A stretch of 64,000 bases of DNA, taken from NCBI RefSeq assembly GCF_016803135.1, contig NZ_JAEVFE010000001.1, forward strand, positions 186,001 to 250,000. The letters are read 5' to 3'. The translations under genes and the position numbers were made by a program. How positions within the stretch are numbered: the stretch's first letter is position 1; every line of letters starts with the position of its first letter. Below are positions 63,132 through 64,000 of the stretch, one piece after another. The notes under the pieces are model-generated. The model was given only the letters and a program-made list of their open reading frames with translations. It was not told where the DNA came from and searched no databases. Source of the DNA: Altererythrobacter sp. C41 (GTDB lineage: Bacteria > Pseudomonadota > Alphaproteobacteria > Sphingomonadales > Sphingomonadaceae).

Positions 63132-64000
63132 ATGCTGTCATTCGCCCGCGATCCGAAAGCGCGTACCAAGCGGTTCGGCTCACACCTTGCTCTCGCCGTC
63201 GCGCTCGTTTCGGGCGGGGCATTCGGCACTCTCGCTCTGGAAGCTCCGGCGCACGCTCAGAAGGACGAGGAGAAGCAGGCAAAGGCGGATTATTCCAAGG
63301 GCTTCATCGAGGTGTATCAGCCGTTGGGCAAGCGCCTCGAGGCCCAGGAAGATCCGGCGGCGTTGAAGGCCGAAATTCCGGCCCTGCTGGCCGCTGCGCA
63401 GACCCCTGACGACAAGCTCGTCGCAGGTCAGGCGATCTACACGATCGGCGCGCGCAGCGAGGACACGGCGCTCCAGCGCCAGGGCGTCGAAATGATGCTC
63501 GAGAGCGGCAAGGTCTCCGGTGCCGATCAGGGCCGTATGGCCTTCGCCGCGGGGCAGCTTGCCTACCAGGCCGAGGATTGGACTGCTGCGCGTACCCGCT
63601 TCGAACAGGCGGTTGCCGGTGGTTTCGAGACCGCGAACGCTCAGGGACTGATCGCCGAGACTTACTTCTCGGAAGGCAACCATGCGGCGGGCCTCGACTT
63701 CCTCATGCAGGCCATCACCGCGCAGGAACAGGCCGGGCAGCCTGTCGAGGAGAACTGGATCCAGCGTGGCTTCGCGATCGCCTACAACAATCAGCTTCCC
63801 GAGCAGGCGACGGCGTTCAGCAGACTCTATGTCACGCATTATCCGTCGAGCGACGTGTGGGGCGACGCGATTGCCGTGCAGCGCAGCTTCTACAACTACG
63901 ACGATCAGGCGCTGCTGGACCTGATGCGCCTCGCCGAGCGCACCGACAGCCTGCGGAGCGAGCGTGACTATGTCGACTACATCGCCGCAGCCGACCCGCG
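63132..64000 (+). CDS. secreted helical-repeat protein of unknown function (3'-truncated)
   Basis: An open frame that runs off the window, giving at least 289 residues. It starts at ATG 63132 with a signal peptide (HLALAVALVSGGAFGTLALE), with likely cleavage after PAHA, and continues as Ala-rich helices with TPR-like periodicity (AGQLAYQAEDWTAARTRFEQ, then LIAETYFSEGNHAAGLDFLM). Repeats of this kind often mediate protein contacts in the periplasm or outer membrane. I do not recognise the family. The 282-bp gap upstream should hold promoters for it and for gyrA. Confidence 0.8.
   Translation, partial: MLSFARDPKARTKRFGSHLALAVALVSGGAFGTLALEAPAHAQKDEEKQAKADYSKGFIEVYQPLGKRLEAQEDPAALKAEIPALLAAAQTPDDKLVAGQAIYTIGARSEDTALQRQGVEMMLESGKVSGADQGRMAFAAGQLAYQAEDWTAARTRFEQAVAGGFETANAQGLIAETYFSEGNHAAGLDFLMQAITAQEQAGQPVEENWIQRGFAIAYNNQLPEQATAFSRLYVTHYPSSDVWGDAIAVQRSFYNYDDQALLDLMRLAERTDSLRSERDYVDYIAAADP

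Overview
The window is GC-rich chromosomal DNA from an alphaproteobacterium, most likely order Sphingomonadales (Erythrobacteraceae- or Sphingomonadaceae-like). This rests on the encoded families, on an alpha-type LexA box (GTTC-N7-GTTC), on an E1-beta of pyruvate dehydrogenase with a fused lipoyl domain, on the order lexA-comEC-gltX-gltA, and on a palindromic intergenic element of a kind I recall from sphingomonad genomes. There is no rRNA operon, phage, IS element or CRISPR array. The window is almost entirely coding; one non-coding gap exceeds 300 bp (40165-40529).

Region 1 (1-16725, all +): the 3' part of the respiratory complex I operon, from a truncated nuoD through nuoE, F, G, H, I, J, K, L, M and N. 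Four very small membrane-protein genes, translationally coupled to their neighbours, lie between subunit genes. The run continues without a break into birA, coaX, an RNase J gene and a DUF1467 gene, most joined by 4-nt overlaps.

Region 2 (16714-23373): a large membrane-anchored coiled-coil protein on the minus strand, then a plus-strand group of four genes: a small HPt-like protein, a two-part membrane protein, an all-helical protein and a histidine-kinase-like protein. Both the HPt-like and the kinase-like protein lack the phospho-accepting histidine at the expected position, which makes this the most unusual group in the window.

Region 3 (23420-38441): gltA and gltX (-), comEC (+), lexA (-) with a perfect SOS box, then a minus-strand tryptophan block (trpC, trpD, trpG, a gap, proline iminopeptidase, a phosphodiester-glycosidase lipoprotein, trpE, ppiD). 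ppiD is divergent from tpiA and secG.

Region 4 (38530-45489): pyrG, a structured non-coding gap, a small heat-shock protein gene (-) with a sigma-32-type promoter and a ROSE-like RNA thermometer, a grx-nitrilase-DUF1178 operon with its own terminator, a triple-PAS GGDEF-EAL protein and tRNA-Arg(CCU).

Region 5 (45578-50429): tyrosine catabolism (hppD and a VOC-fold protein) with a near-perfect palindromic operator candidate, then ftsB-like, pdhA and pdhB.

Region 6 (50443-56657, -): a tandem duplication of a three-gene Tad-type pilus cassette (vWA/TadG-like, TadE, TadF-like). Both TadE copies carry aspartate-rich loops resembling calcium-binding motifs.

Region 7 (56758-64000): a phytoene-synthase-fold protein lacking the first Asp motif, an EF-hand protein, trmFO (-), a lysoplasmalogenase-like membrane protein, gyrA (-) and a truncated secreted helical-repeat protein.
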